This document shows positions 44,870 through 56,002 of a DNA stretch of 64,000 nucleotides, one piece after another; the stretch's first letter is position 1; every line of letters begins with the position of its first letter. The translations under genes and the position numbers were made by a program. The stretch covers positions 74,733,537 through 74,797,536 of the forward strand of contig JAOWCC010001589.1 in NCBI GenBank assembly GCA_030867875.1, read 5' to 3'. Under the pieces are notes generated by a model. The model ran no database searches, had not been told where the DNA came from, and was given only the letters and a program-made list of their open reading frames with translations. The stretch comes from Actinernus sp. WN-2022 (Eukaryota; Cnidaria; Anthozoa; Actiniaria; Actinernidae).

Positions 44870-45707
44870 TTCGGGCAACAAACTCGATTTTTCCATTTTC
44901 GTACGAAACCAAGCAGTGCACATTTTACCAAACTTACTAATGACTACACAGCTGGTTTGGTTCTTCTCTGCTAATCACATGCATGACGTCACTTGGTCTG
45001 CGGATTTTATTCGCAAAGGTAAAAATATGACCAACGTGAAAGCTTCTTTTAAAAAAAAATATGGCCAGGGTCCAGGTTTCTCTTAGTAGGACATATTTAG
45101 AATGAAAATTGGGCAAAAATGCATTTATATTATAGTATTTATGGGGAGGAATATAAATGCGCAGAGAAGTGACGTCACGCATGTGATTAGCATACTTTAA
45201 CGGCATAAAATTGGCAATTCTGCCTGACTTCGAAATGAAAAATAAATGTGTTTGCGCTCTACAAATTGATTTTTAATTGAACAAAGTGACTAAGGGAAGC
45301 ATAGAATTTAATAAAATAAAATAAAATAGAAACGGGATCGATTTTTTTCATTTCATTGGCAATTTAAACAATATGTCCGCTCGTTAAGACATAAGCTAAC
45401 TTTATTTCCGCATTCGTTAATTCATGCATGCAGGAAAATGTTTCTATTAATGAACTCTTACCTCATTCGCTTAAAAGACGATTCACTGTCGATCGATTAT
45501 TTGCCCACTTGTACGACAAGAAGTACAACATTGATTGAACCATAGTTTTGAAGGTGTTTGTTCATGTTAAGATCATTAAAACTTAATGCAGTATTTGTCA
45601 TGTATATTTACGGATGAAAACTAAACTACAGGAATTTAAAAACAAACATTTTCAAATTAAGAATGTTAAGATTGAACAATGAAGATTTGTAAATTATTAA
45701 ACATATA
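44870..45707 (+). repeat. Displaced pieces of the ~620-bp array unit
   Basis: 44876-44965 matches the array part from CGGGCAACAAACTCG to GGTTTGGTTCT. 45355-45707 matches the part from AACAATATGTCYGCTC through the next unit start and past it, in the same order and orientation as 38275-39290. Between them (44970-45350) is unrelated AT-rich sequence with a TGACGTCA..GTGACGTCACGC mirror. Confidence 0.8.
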
Positions 45708-46800
45708 TCAGGACCTTGCAATTGGATTCATAGAAAGCCAGGCAACTCGTGATGAGCCCTCTACAACCCCCAAACACCAAGCCCCCGTGGTGTATATCTA
45801 GCTCTTTGCGCCGAAACAGGAGAGGCATACCCTGGATGGCAGGGGAGTATCTAATAGCGATCCGCGACAATTACCCGCGAGCCGGCGACCCGCGACATTT
45901 ACCCGAAACCCGCGACATTTACCCGCGACCCGCGAATATTAGACACACTCAGTTGCCAGATGTTCTAATTGCCTTCTCTAATCCAAAGTCAGCGAGAAGC
46001 GAAGCGACGTGAAGGCGGGAGAACCTCTGGGCGCCCCAAGTATGAATCTCACTTCCATGCCAGACTAATCCCTTTGATTGACACCGCTGAGAAACCAGTG
46101 AAATGTACTTTTGACTAAACCGGTTTCAATACTCCAGGTTCAATTCTTAACGGTTTATGAAAAGCCAACTCTTTCAGAGAACCGAAATGACTTAAGTATT
46201 AACTTTCCTCTCCCAAGGATCGCAGCACAACACAGAACTAGGTCAGCTGGTTTAATTACCTTTTATTCGGTGGTCTGACGTGATTTAGGGAACTCGTGCG
46301 AACTCCAGCGACGGGTTCAGCCCCTCTAGCGATTTCGCCCCCCGCCCCCTCTAGCGATTTCGCCTCCCCCCCTCCTCCAACCTTTTAAAAGGTTATGAAT
46401 ACATATGTTTTCCTTCTTATTAATCTTATAACTGATGTGGAGAATAGTGATGCAAAAAGCTATGTGCATTTCAATTTTATTTTTAAACTTCACGCTTCAC
46501 TTTACTTCGACAAAATTCGTGTTGGTAGCTACGGTAAATGCTGCAATTTTCATTCGCGCGAAAAGTGCAACAAGAAACTCGCATCAAAATCACGTAAATT
46601 TCACCCCTGATTTTTGTTGCCAATTTCTTGAAACTGACATGTATTGTTAGGAATGAAATGCAGCGCTTCTCGTCAAGAATACAATACAATCTTTAACCTG
46701 TTATTAGGAACACCATTGTAGAAATTGTAGAAATTGTAGAAATTAACTTGAATGTCGTCCAGGCCCTTTTTGCCTTACGCGGCCCATGTATTAATATAAT
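45708..46800. other. Intergenic with two short GC-rich tandem repeats
   Basis: 45868-45945 holds three or four copies of CCCGCGACATTTACCCG. 46318-46375 holds two copies of a ~29-base unit (CCCCTCTAGCGATTTCGCC). No exon recognised; the overlapping 71-codon frames at 46395 and 46435 have no features. Confidence 0.5.
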
Positions 46801-48016
46801 TTATAAAATAACCCACAGAAAATATGCGCTGTGATTGGTCGAAAGCCGTGTTTCTATAACTCTATAGAAACATGGCAAATTATGCCGGCATTGTGGCCTT
46901 GAACTCAATCGGAAACTCGGCGAAATAATTCCTACACTTTTCTAAAAACATTGAGCACTAAATTCAATTCGACGAAGAACCAGCTACAGTATTGTAAGAA
47001 ACGACAATGTGTTGTTAGTTTAGGAACAAGCCGATGTTTTATTCAACTCAAAACAATCTCAAAGTACGAATTACAACATTCATTTCTGTGGACAAAGTTG
47101 AGTTGCTCGCAATTTGTGCGATATTAAACAATCATTTTCGCCAAAACAGTCTATTTTGGCTGACTAAGCTCAATTAAAAACTATTGTTTGGTAGATTTAA
47201 GCCGGAGAACTTAAAAAAATCCTGTCTTAAATATTTCTAGATGCACAAAATAGAGGTTGAAATAGAAATGGCAATCAAAAATATAGCAAAATGTGGAGCA
47301 CAAACCTGACAAAGTTGATCAACATCCAAGTGCTACAGTCTTCTACAGATGCTAAAACTCCATCCAACGCCGTCCCTTTCGACTACTCTTGGTTAATTGA
47401 GGAATGTACGGTTCAGTATGACTCTATAGGTGCCGTAGAGGATGAGAATGGCACGGAAATATGATCAAGCTTGAAGTGTCTGATGAAAACAACCTGCCGT
47501 CCGTATGCGACCGCATGACTCCATGAGGCATGACACACGGCGAATCCACGAAGAACTATTCTACTCCTTGGAAGACAGAATGTACAAAACAACTGATGAC
47601 CCGAGTGATGACTTCCATGCTTTGTAGCTCTAGAATTTAAAGAGAAATCCCAAATATCCTCCTTTCTTGCAACACGTCTTGATCTCCTCAAGTCTCCTGC
47701 AAACTTTGTTTGGTACGAAAACCGGCGCCCGCTTGATCCACGCCGTGAAGTCCATGAGGCAAAATGAACTGTTGAACATTGAGCATTAGTCCATAGAACT
47801 TCTTTTTCTTCATCATTCTGTGTAATTTTGGGCTCCAATTAAAAGGCTTTTCGTAGCTAGGGAACTGTTTTCAAACTCACTGAATCGGATTGACAAAACT
47901 GACTGATTTAGTCATGTGACGTATGACTGCATAGTTAGGAGAATTTATGTTTTGATGATCATAATAAACGCGCGATTTTCCTTTGTTGTACTTATTTTCT
48001 GTGGGTTATTTTATAA
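46801..48016. mobile_element. 1.2-kb element with 24-bp perfect TIRs
   Basis: TTATAAAATAACCCACAGAA followed by AATA at 46801 is exactly mirrored at 47993-48016. TTTCTATAACTCTATAG phrases occur inside the left end and again outside the right end (about 48044 and 48103), so a related end may lie next to it. The interior contains one 141-codon minus frame and a possible decayed alternative; no known transposase. Confidence 0.7.
47413..47838 (-). other. Unrecognised ORF inside the 1.2-kb TIR element
   Basis: The 141-codon frame is Arg/Ser/His-rich (SSGRRFSYQTKF, SGHQLFCTFCLPRSRIV). A second minus frame starting in the same place reads FILPHGLHGVDQAGAGF and also looks protein-like, so a decayed gene with frame changes is possible. 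I do not recognise either. Confidence 0.25.
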
Positions 48017-49334
48017 AGGAAATAGAAAACATTTCCCCTTGTTTCTATAGAGTTATGCAAACACTTGTGGAAGTTTGGAAGAACTCGAACTCCCACTCGT
48101 GTTTCTATAACTCTATAGCAACACGGGAAATGTTTTCTATTTCTTAAATGCGCAATATAAGTTATATATTATTATAATAGAACCTCTGGCATCTAGGGTA
48201 AGAGAGGCAAAACTCACTACCCTAAGTTCGCCGTCGAACTTAATTTGTTGAACTCAGCATTGTAGCAATTAGAGAATCTTGGAATAGATTTTAAACTCAT
48301 TGCAGAATTATTAATAACTTCAAAATGGTATAATTGATGTAAGTACTTCTGTAAGAGAAAAGAGGCGTTTAAATCCGAACACTGCTCCAGTGTCGCATAA
48401 TTAAACAATGTAGCTTACCTATGCTTAATTTCCTGTGACAGGTGGAATCAGTTGGGCAGAATGGTGATCGTTTTACAGACATAACCTTAACCTTTATTAC
48501 CCATAGGCCACTCCTGTGGACATACGTTTCCGTCTTGCTAAGTTTAAAGAGCAAAGCCCTGAGATTCACACACAGCATAATGTATAAACAAATGATCCTA
48601 TTGAAATGCATTAGGCATATTACAAATGAATAATTTCATCTACATCCTCCTTTCTTTGCATAAGTTAACTTCAGTTAACATTATTTCACATCAGAAAAAA
48701 AAGACTAAAATAGCACTTCCAAAAAAAAAAAAAAATCTCACAAAAATGCATATTTCACATAAGATTTAGAGTTTCATGTTTGCACTAACCTCACTTTATG
48801 TCGCCCAATACCTAAACTTGCCCAGAACCAAGCCATTCTGTCCAATTCATCCATAATGACCGCAAAGCATGCCGAGAAATCCTACCAAACAGCGACATGG
48901 CCCTTCTGCCATCTTCATTCTTCAAAATATATACTAAGTCTAATTAACGAATCGCACACATCGCTGCGCTCGTTGTTTCACTTGAGTTTTGAACATTTTA
49001 TGACGTCATTTATATGATCAATACGAGTACAGACAATGGAAAAATGTGTGCGATTTGTTTTTTACAACAAACTTGCAACTTGCAAGGGAAGCGCATTGAA
49101 ATTGAGGGATTTTTTTGGAAAAGCGGGAGTGAAACTGATGTCGCCATCAATAATTAACTTTTCAGAGTTTTTATTGGTTTATTTTAGACAACAAGCAGAG
49201 TGGATGCTTCCTATTGGCTAAATTTAACACTCAAATGGCTTCTGAAGAAATTAAGTACCTGGAGCGTCCTATTAAATTCTCCAGGTTTACAATGCAATGT
49301 ACTTGGTTTGGAAGAGAGTTTTCATAAAAAGCGA
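48017..49334. other. AT-rich intergenic downstream of the DUF3504 gene
   Basis: An AATCGCACACA / TGTGTGCGATT pair at about 48950 and 49045 may be a small inverted-repeat element. Poly-A at 48720. No exon supported. Confidence 0.45.
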
Positions 49335-50458
49335 CTATTGTTCCGAGGGAGAACAAAAACGTTGGCATTGAAGATAGCAGTTGCATGGGAATGCATGAAA
49401 AGCCATGGTTGTGGACGATAACTGGACTGAAGTGGCAGTAGTTGATGCTGAAGAGGTTGCCGATGTAACGTTCTCTGCGGCTCGATGAGCTTCTAATATC
49501 CCTTCTACAGTCTTCAAGGCACTCGAAAGGACATCAGAGCACTGCTTGAGCTGTTGAGCAGACGGTCTTGTGTTATAGCTAGCGATGCTCTGCTCGTTGG
49601 CGTGGCCGGAGATATTCATGCTATGGCGAGCGGGAATTTCTGCATCTGAAAAGATCGTAATGGCGGTCGCACGAACACAGTGATTTGTGTAGGTTTTGGA
49701 CAAACCAGGGCCTACGGAGATCTCCTTCATCATGCTTGATAACTTGTTGACCTCAAGAGGTTTGTTTTCATACCATATTGCGTCACCACTGTAGAAATTG
49801 GGCTTTGATCTTTGAAAAAATGCCTCTTGATTTGGATTCAGCTTGCTAATGTACTTCTTCGAGCACCAGAAGGAATCGCCGAGCTGACCAGTGGAGTAAA
49901 GACTTGTCTGATTTTCATGGCTTGGCTTATCGGAAATCCCTCCCTGATGGTTCTTCGACAACTCTTCGTGGCACATGGATGCAAACTCTTTGCCATCAGA
50001 ATCTTTATGAAAAGAAAAACTGTCATGGCGAAGTTCGCGTTGTCCTTCACAACCACGACGGCACCAGTACAGGGCGACTATAAACCAGACCCGACGAAGG
50101 AGTCCTCCAGGATTTTCATGGCTGAGGAAAGGACTTTCCTTGATCTTTGTGATGTCATTAGGCTCAATTACGGGCTTGTGTTTTATGTTTTCTTTGCCTT
50201 CACGCCTGTTGACTTGGAGTTTGCACTCAAGCATTTTGTTGGACCCTTGAAAACTCTGATTTTTTGTCAGCTTTAAGTGGATGTTATTTGTAGCAAAATG
50301 CCTCTCAACGGCACTTCTAAAGACAAGAAGAGAAGACCTACTGTATTTTTCTCCTTTTTGGTTTCTTGCATCGGCATAGAAGCGTCTGAGTGCTTCGTTC
50401 AGCTCAGAATCTGTCATGTGTAAAAGTGGTTTGGTAATGCGACGTTCACGGCACCAAT
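49335..50458 (-). CDS. DUF3504 / Crypton-type tyrosine recombinase protein, exon 2
   Basis: The exon opens after an acceptor TTTGCAG and runs 373 codons to a stop. Its N-terminal part (SELNEALRRFYADARNQKG, SSLLVFRSAVERHF) is the SAM-like DNA-binding region of this family. The C-terminal domain retains all tyrosine-recombinase positions in the spliced protein: Arg in WCRRGCEGQREL (about 195-196), H-x-x-R in NHCVRAT (321, 324), His in SGH (347) and Tyr in SIASY (356). DUF3504 is the Crypton-derived domain also found in ZMYM2/3/4, QRICH1 and KIAA1958. It could be a Crypton transposon or a domesticated gene. The tail is Ser/Thr/Ala-rich. Confidence 0.9.
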
Positions 50459-50573
50459 CTGCAAATAACAAGGAGAAATAAAGTGAGTACAATTACCTGT
50501 GTCTTTCTTGCTTATTTACTTTCAAAACTGTTGTTAAATGTCAGAAACATGTTAATTGCGTGTTTCTATTTAC

Positions 50574-50757
50574 CTTCAATAGTTTTGATAACCCATTTAG
50601 TGTTTCTTTTTGTGCCTTTCGCTTCGGCGCCAGCCACAAGATCTGTGAGATCGTCCTCGTGCAAAAGCGCAAAACGAGTGCTTTCTTGCACTTTAGCTTC
50701 AATCTCTTCTACTTCAAGAACCAGTTCTTCGTCTGAAAAAATCTCCCCAAATGTCAA
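50574..50757 (-). CDS. DUF3504 gene exon 1 (start codon missing or non-ATG)
   Basis: An acidic frame (FSDEELVLEVEEIEAKVQES, LLHEDDLTDLVAG) leads to GTKRNTKWVIKTIE and a GTAAAT donor in phase 1. The 115-base intron (50459-50573) ends TTTGCAG, and exon 2 supplies two bases, giving IE-DWCRERR, as expected for the family (the K-x-T-x-W core of the SAM-like domain is split here). No ATG precedes the acidic stretch; a stop lies two codons upstream of a possible TTG, and a Penelope fragment begins within about 15 bases. The true start was probably removed or lies in a further exon. Confidence 0.78.
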
Positions 50758-50769
50758 TGTTCAAATTTC

Positions 50770-51756
50770 ATGAATTTACAGATTACATTAATTCATTATA
50801 TCCTACCATTAAATTTTGAATTGGTATTTTCCCAACACAAACTTAATGTGCTGGATCTAACTTTGCACCTAGTAGATGGGTTCATTCAGACTGATGTCTA
50901 TTCCAAACCCACAGACAGTCACCTGTATCTACCACCCACGAGTGCTCACCCGGAGCATTGTAAGCGTGCTATCCCACACAGCGTTGCTTTTAGACTTAAG
51001 CGCAATTGTTCAACGAATGAATCTTTAGAAACAAGAAACGCGGAATATAAACAATATCTAGTAGAACAAGGGTATGACAACCAAGTAGTTTCGGAGAAGT
51101 TTAATGCGGTTGGTTTAATAGATAGGAATACGCTGCTTAAGACAACGTCCAGACAGGAAAAGCGTAAGGTGACCCCCCTGGTTGTTGATTTCAACCCCAA
51201 TTTACCTGAAATTGGGAAAATTGTCCGGGATAATTTACATGTGCTTCATTCCTCACTTCTCTTGAGGGAAATTTTCCAGGACAAAAACATAATTTCGGCT
51301 TTTAAAAGGCCTAAAAATCTTAAAGAGTTACTCGCGCCTTCTAAGTTTAAGGCTGATCGGTCAGCGCCTCTAGATCTAATCAACAACCAAGAGGGGTCAT
51401 CTAACGGTTGCTTTAAGTGTAACAAGCGGTGTGATATTTGCCATAATTACTTTGTAGAATCAGACCATTTCACTAGTTTCGCTACTGGTAAGCAGTACCG
51501 CATTAAACAACACCTTTCTTGCGCTTCGAAGAATGTTGTGTATTTAGCCTCTTGTAACAAATGTAAGCTACAGTATGTAGGCTCTTCTTCTAATGAGTTC
51601 AAGGTTAGATTTCCCAACCACAAATCGTCTATGAAGACCAATAAGAAGACGTGTGAAGTGGCCACTCATTACAATAAGGCGTCAGACTCGCTTAAGGTTA
51701 CCGTATACCTTCGCGGATGTGTCTCGCAAATAAAATCGTACGCGCATCGTTTCTAA
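50770..51756 (+). pseudogene. Penelope-like element fragment: RT C-terminus and GIY-YIG domain
   Basis: After one frame change near 50815 (the normal reading is NSLYPTIKFE), the frame encodes HKLNVLDLTLHLVDG, TDVYSKPTDSHLYLPPTSAH, a linker, a cysteine cluster FKCNKRCDICHNYF, and the GIY-YIG core NVVYLASCNKCKLQYVGSSS with the arginine in KVRFPNHKSS. The C-terminus diverges after residue ~310 and ends early. The RT catalytic half is absent. Sequence differs clearly from the elements at 42 and 54 kb, so it is a separate lineage. Confidence 0.88.
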
Positions 51757-53224
51757 GGAAACTATAGAAACCTATATATCACTGGAAAGATTATACAATG
51801 TAGAATGCGCTGAAATGGTTTCTTCGCACAAATATTACATTTTCAGAAAATGCTAAGGCAACAAACGCAAAAAGGACGAGTCTCAAATAAGTGAATTTAT
51901 GTGCCTCTGCGTTTGCGCCTACGAACGATTCAGCTGCATAATGTCAATCAGCACATGATAGCCTGTCAAAGCGTGTGAGCGTTTTTTTATATTTTACTTT
52001 GTTCAAATGCAATTCATCTTCAAAGTTTCAATCGAAATAATTTCTGTGTTTCATCGCGGAAAGTACTCGTATAAGAAAACTAATTAAAATAACGCTAAAC
52101 GCTCACACACTTTGGTTCGTAAGTAGCTCCTCTAACTTCAGGCCAAGTTTCATCAAGATCTCACAAGTCTTCATACCCTATAAATTCATCCAAATACAGC
52201 GAGTACTCATAAAAATCTATCGGAGTTTTTGGCTCTGAAGAGTTAGTAAACACATCACACCTCATCAAAGCAAACGTCAACACTAAAACCAACTAGCCAA
52301 TTATATGTAAGGACCCCCGGAGCTTATGAATAGGCCAGAAATTCGCGAGAAATTAGTAAGTAGCTCAAATTGCATAAGAAACCTGCATTCCGCTCTCGCG
52401 TACTAGTGTAGTTTCACAAATATTCGACAGAGCATTGTGTTATGGCCAAAACTGGAGATAATGCACAAAAAAAGAAAAATAACGGTAGATCAACGGGTTG
52501 TACCAATAAGGGAGAGGGCCGGATAGCGAAAATAAAACCGCGTCGAAAGGCAATTGAAAAGCGAGTTGTAAGTAACCTCGTGCTCCGAACGTTAACGTTG
52601 ACCCTAAACCTGCTATGTTAGCGGCGATGAGATCTCTTGGCCGGGTATGTATAGCTTTTAGTTTCTACTCAAGCACATATCTTCCCGTGTTGATGTTCTT
52701 ATAAACGGCTAACGGAATAATTGTTACATATTTGATGGCGACTTATTCGCAGATAAGCGAATGCCTGTGGTACCTACATGTAATGGGATTAGAGGGATTT
52801 ATAACGCCTAAGCGATTTATTTACTTTCCTTCAAAATACGTTTTTTTCTAATATCTCTCAAACTATTGCATGTTTTAAATATTTTTTTTCGGAAAATTGA
52901 AGATCAATCCATCAACTTCAAAAGAATTAAAAAAAAGTTTTTTTGAAGAAAACGTGCCGCGAAGGTATACGGTAACCTTAATGATTTTTCCTTTATTTGT
53001 ATAGAAGCACTAGTTTGCACAGACCGTAGCAAGACCAATGATCATATTTTGATCAATAGGGAGGCATACTGGATTGCACAACTGTTTACATATCAGCCCC
53101 ATGGTCTTAACAAAAGGCAGGAGTTTAAATCTAAAAAACCGCATCCAGTATAATAGCTAAATTTAGCAGACCGTCAGTAAACCGCACCCCAGCTCGTGCG
53201 TTTTCCGGTTTATGATTAATTTAT
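51757..53224. other. AT-rich intergenic with one candidate exon
   Basis: Apart from the candidate exon at 52442, no feature was recognised. TATCACTGGAAAGATTATAC-like A/T runs dominate. Confidence 0.4.
52442..52567 (+). other. Candidate first coding exon, basic N-terminus
   Basis: ATG followed by 42 codons (MAKTGDNAQKKKNNGR, GEGRIAKIKPRRKAIEKRV) to a consensus donor GTT/GTAAGT. The basic, lysine-rich start resembles nuclear or ribosomal N-termini or a transposase first exon. No following exon identified. It is too short to prove. Confidence 0.3.
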
Positions 53225-53877
53225 TTATAAGTTATACCATGGTAGCCTCGGATTCTTTTGTTCTCCGAGGCACATTTAAACCACTAATTTTCCCTGATGG
53301 CAGGGATATTTAGAAATAGGCATATTTCTAAATTTCCCCTGCATGCGTAATGAGGGAAAATTAGAAGAGAATGCAGGCTGGAAGTGAGAAGGTCAAAAGC
53401 ATCAACTCCTGCTCCCCTCTGGCATGACTAGCCCTACGCTCCCGGATGAAAAATATTGAATCCAAACTGACCTGTCTTCATCATAACCTTCAATGTAATC
53501 CATGTGGGATGACCTATTTCAATCTGCATATTCTTCTCTTAATTTCTCAAACCCGCTTCTTCCATGTGGGATACTTAAAACCATAAACGTGACGTAATTA
53601 AAATCCATTCATGCTCTTTGAATATTTAGTCAACCGCATAATTACATTGTATTTTAGTGTTATTCTTCTCAAAAACAACACGCTTTTCCCCAGGGGAAGC
53701 CAGGGTCGTTTAATCAATGGCGCTCAGTCAAGCATTAAACAAAACGTTTTCGAAAGCAACTCGACTGCGACGTCTTTAGTTTCGGCAGAAGCGGCCTCGG
53801 GACTTTTACAAATCTTCCCGCGGCTCTCGGGGCAATTTAAATCACTAATACCCCTCATGCCATGGTATAACTTATAA
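53225..53877. mobile_element. 653-bp element with TTATAAGTTATACCATGG ends
   Basis: TTATAAGTTATACCATGG is exactly mirrored at 53860-53877. Inside, ACTAATTTTCCCTGATGGCA and its diverged mirror (53282-53366) form a second, stem-loop structure. The 88-codon frame at 53611 ends in the right TIR and is not convincing. Confidence 0.7.
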
Positions 53878-54027
53878 TTATAATACAGGCATTGTCCTTA
53901 TACTTATTACCACTGAGTCACCTTTCATGTAAAACTATTTTGTTATTTTTAAAGCCTTTGGTATTCACACTTAGCTCTAGTATATAAGAGTACCTTGTAA
54001 CTTGGCAGGTATTTTTAACCTTTTGAA

Positions 54028-54050
54028 CTGATGAAGGCCGAAGGCCGAAA
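54028..54050 (+). ncRNA. Hammerhead-like motif (second family)
   Basis: CTGATGA, an extra A, GGCC-GAA-GGCC, then GAAAC. This is very close to the classic minimal hammerhead core with GGCC stem II, apart from the extra A. A possible two-pair stem III (AC/GT) would place the cleavage base at A after GTTTAGT. Confidence 0.45.
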
Positions 54051-54229
54051 CGTTTAGTATTTTTTTTATAACAGTCCTGAGTTGTTATCGTTCACATTTT
54101 TCTATTCAATTTTTATAACAATTACTGTGGAGAAGAACTTGGAATAAATTTTATTGATCCTCTTGGCTGGACTAGCTGTTGGCCTGAAGACATTTGGACA
54201 TTATATACATACTATATATATATACAGTA

Positions 54230-54691
54230 CGGTGTGGTGACAAAAGATGTGATGTATGCAATTACCTCAATACGGGAATCACCTTCTCAAGTCACACCAC
54301 TAAAAAAGCTTACTCAATTAACTATCATCTCGACTGTAATTCAAGTAATGTAATCTATTTGCTTAACTGTAAAGTATGCGGTGTACAATATGTGGGTTCA
54401 ACTACTACCAAATTTAGACTCCGATTTAATAACCACAAGAGCCGATTGCGTAATCACTCTAGACTGTCAACTGTTAACAAGCAGAATGATGACTTCATTT
54501 ATAGACACTTGTTCACTGAAGGACACTCGGGTCTAAAGGACCTTAACATTCAGCTCATAGATAAAGTAAATAGCAGTGACGAGTTCCATAACAAAGAGGG
54601 ACAATGGGCCTGTAAGCTGAAATCTATAAGACCAAATGGACTTAATGAAAGTGATTTTTTCTATAACCAGAATCGGCGAGGTCGAGTATGA
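54230..54691 (+). pseudogene. Penelope-like GIY-YIG endonuclease fragment
   Basis: The frame begins in a cysteine cluster (VRCGDKRCDVCNYLNTG), then YSINYHLDCNSSNVIYLLNC and the GIY-YIG signature VCGVQYVGSTTTKFRLRF with NNHKSR, and continues to LIDKVNSSDEFHNKEGQWAC (the acidic catalytic helix) and a natural stop after NQNRRGRV. The endonuclease is complete but the RT is missing upstream. Confidence 0.88.
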
Positions 54692-54891
54692 TATTTACGT
54701 AAGTCGTATATGAGTTATACAATTTATACTTTGTGTAGTGCGTGCACGTGCGCTCTTTTTAGTTTATTATGTTAGCGCGCGCATCTGTTTTTTTACAGTT
54801 GGTCTGTGAGCGTGCACTTCATTAGTAGTCTTACGTACTATATACAGCAACATCATATATCACGTATGTAACGGTTTTTCAGTCATTCACC

Positions 54892-54922
54892 CTGAGGAAG
54901 ACTGAACTTTACACAGTCGAAA
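54892..54922 (+). ncRNA. Hammerhead-like motif (third family)
   Basis: CTGAGGA, an extra A, GACTG...CAGTC stem, then GAAA, same skeleton as at 43889 and 54028 with a different stem sequence and a longer loop. Confidence 0.4.
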
Positions 54923-55078
54923 TATAGGTGGTTAACGTTTTGAATCGTTTCAACTTCATTTGTGTTTATTTATATAGTTTTTGTGAAGGAGAATTCAAGC
55001 GTTTGATGCTTGTGACAAGTTATATATATATATACACCCGATCAAAAAAAAGATGACACTCCAGATTATATGTAATAG

Positions 55079-55194
55079 TTCAAAGCCGACAATGAGGACT
55101 GGACGGGATTTCAAGTCCGCGCAATTAGCAGCCGAGGACTGGAACTAATTGCAAGGACTTGAAATCCCGTCCAGTCCGAATTGGAGGCTTTGAA
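55079..55194. mobile_element. 116-bp hairpin MITE, TTCAAAGCC ends
   Basis: TTCAAAGCC..GGACTGGACGGGATTTCAAG is mirrored by CTTGAAATCCCGTCCAGTCC..GGCTTTGAA with a short AATTAG/CTAATT inner pair. Confidence 0.8.
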
Positions 55195-55560
55195 CTGACA
55201 TCTCATAGTCACGAATAATTAATGAGAGTTTAAAAAAAGCTAATTAACCAACATTTGTTGTTTGCACTTTGGGTTTAATTTAAATCGTCCAATGTTTAAA
55301 TGACATCAATTCGCCTATTAGAATGAACACACCAACAAAGTAATACAAAATAGCACTGATTAAATAATAGAAAAACAAAGGGATTTGTATCACTTAGATT
55401 CAGTATAATTTCACACTTTAGTGCGTTGCCTCTATTTGAAAAAAACAAAAACGAATTGTTCTTAATTAAAGCACTTGTATTGGAGTTTGTTCACCACCGC
55501 CTCCTGGGAATGAAAAACTGGATAAAAACAAATCCAAGGTTATAGATTCGATTTGATTAG

Positions 55561-55830
55561 TCATGGCTTCGAGCGACGAAGAGAGCTTTCGACCTTTGAA
55601 ACGTTTTAGAAAATCGAAAAGCAGAGAAGATTGAAGAAGAGAAGGAGCTTGCTAACGCCGTACCTCTGTCTACACGGTATAAGAACAAATGGGCTGTAAA
55701 CGTGTTCGTTGAATGGCGGGAAGGTAGAGAAAACAAAGTCGCTGCGTTGGAGAGTACGAGTTTAAAATTATCTTTGGAAGATATAGAAAACCTGGACGAA
55801 GATTGGGAAAAAATGATTTCATGCATTGTA
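55561..55830 (+). pseudogene. N-terminal fragment of a DUF3504 (Crypton-type) gene
   Basis: ATG opens MASSDEESFRPLKRF; a frame break follows, and the next frame reads EEEKELANAVPLSTRYKNKW, then AVNVFVEWREGRENKV and LSLEDIENLDEDWEKM. The STRYKNKWAVNVFVEW phrase is the SAM-like DNA-binding start of this family (compare NTKWVIKTIEDW in the gene at 50.6 kb). The recombinase domain is absent. The sequence is too different from the 49-50 kb gene to be a recent copy of it. Confidence 0.65.
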
Positions 55831-55891
55831 AAATGTCTACCAATAAATTGTTGTTGTAGTTTGACTTGTATTTTTTTTTCTAGGCTTAAGT

Positions 55892-56002
55892 AGAAGGACT
55901 GAACTAATGTTTTCAAGTTGTAGTACCGAATTAATTTTGTTCCAGTCCTAGGACTAGAACAAAATTAATTCAGTCCTACAACTTGAAAAGAATTAATTCA
56001 GT
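55892..56002. repeat. Imperfect hairpin inside the 892-bp element
   Basis: GAATTAATTTTGTTCCAGTC is mirrored around CCTAGG by GACTAGAACAAAATTAATTC, and TTTTCAAGTTGTAG by CTACAACTTGAAAA. Confidence 0.75.

Larger units (their letters stand above)
54020..54960 (+). mobile_element. Penelope-like element remnant with terminal motifs on both sides
   Basis: The GIY-YIG coding fragment is bracketed by terminal-type sequences, CTGATGAAGGCCGAAGGCCG at 54028 and CCTGAGGAAGACTG...CAGTCGAAATAT at 54891-54925. The two termini differ, so they may belong to two Penelope families abutting each other rather than one element. Confidence 0.6.

Noticed and set aside
49812..50276. 154-codon plus-strand ORF opposite the DUF3504 gene
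   Set aside because: Antisense shadow; the minus strand has the recognisable domain, catalytic residues and splice sites.
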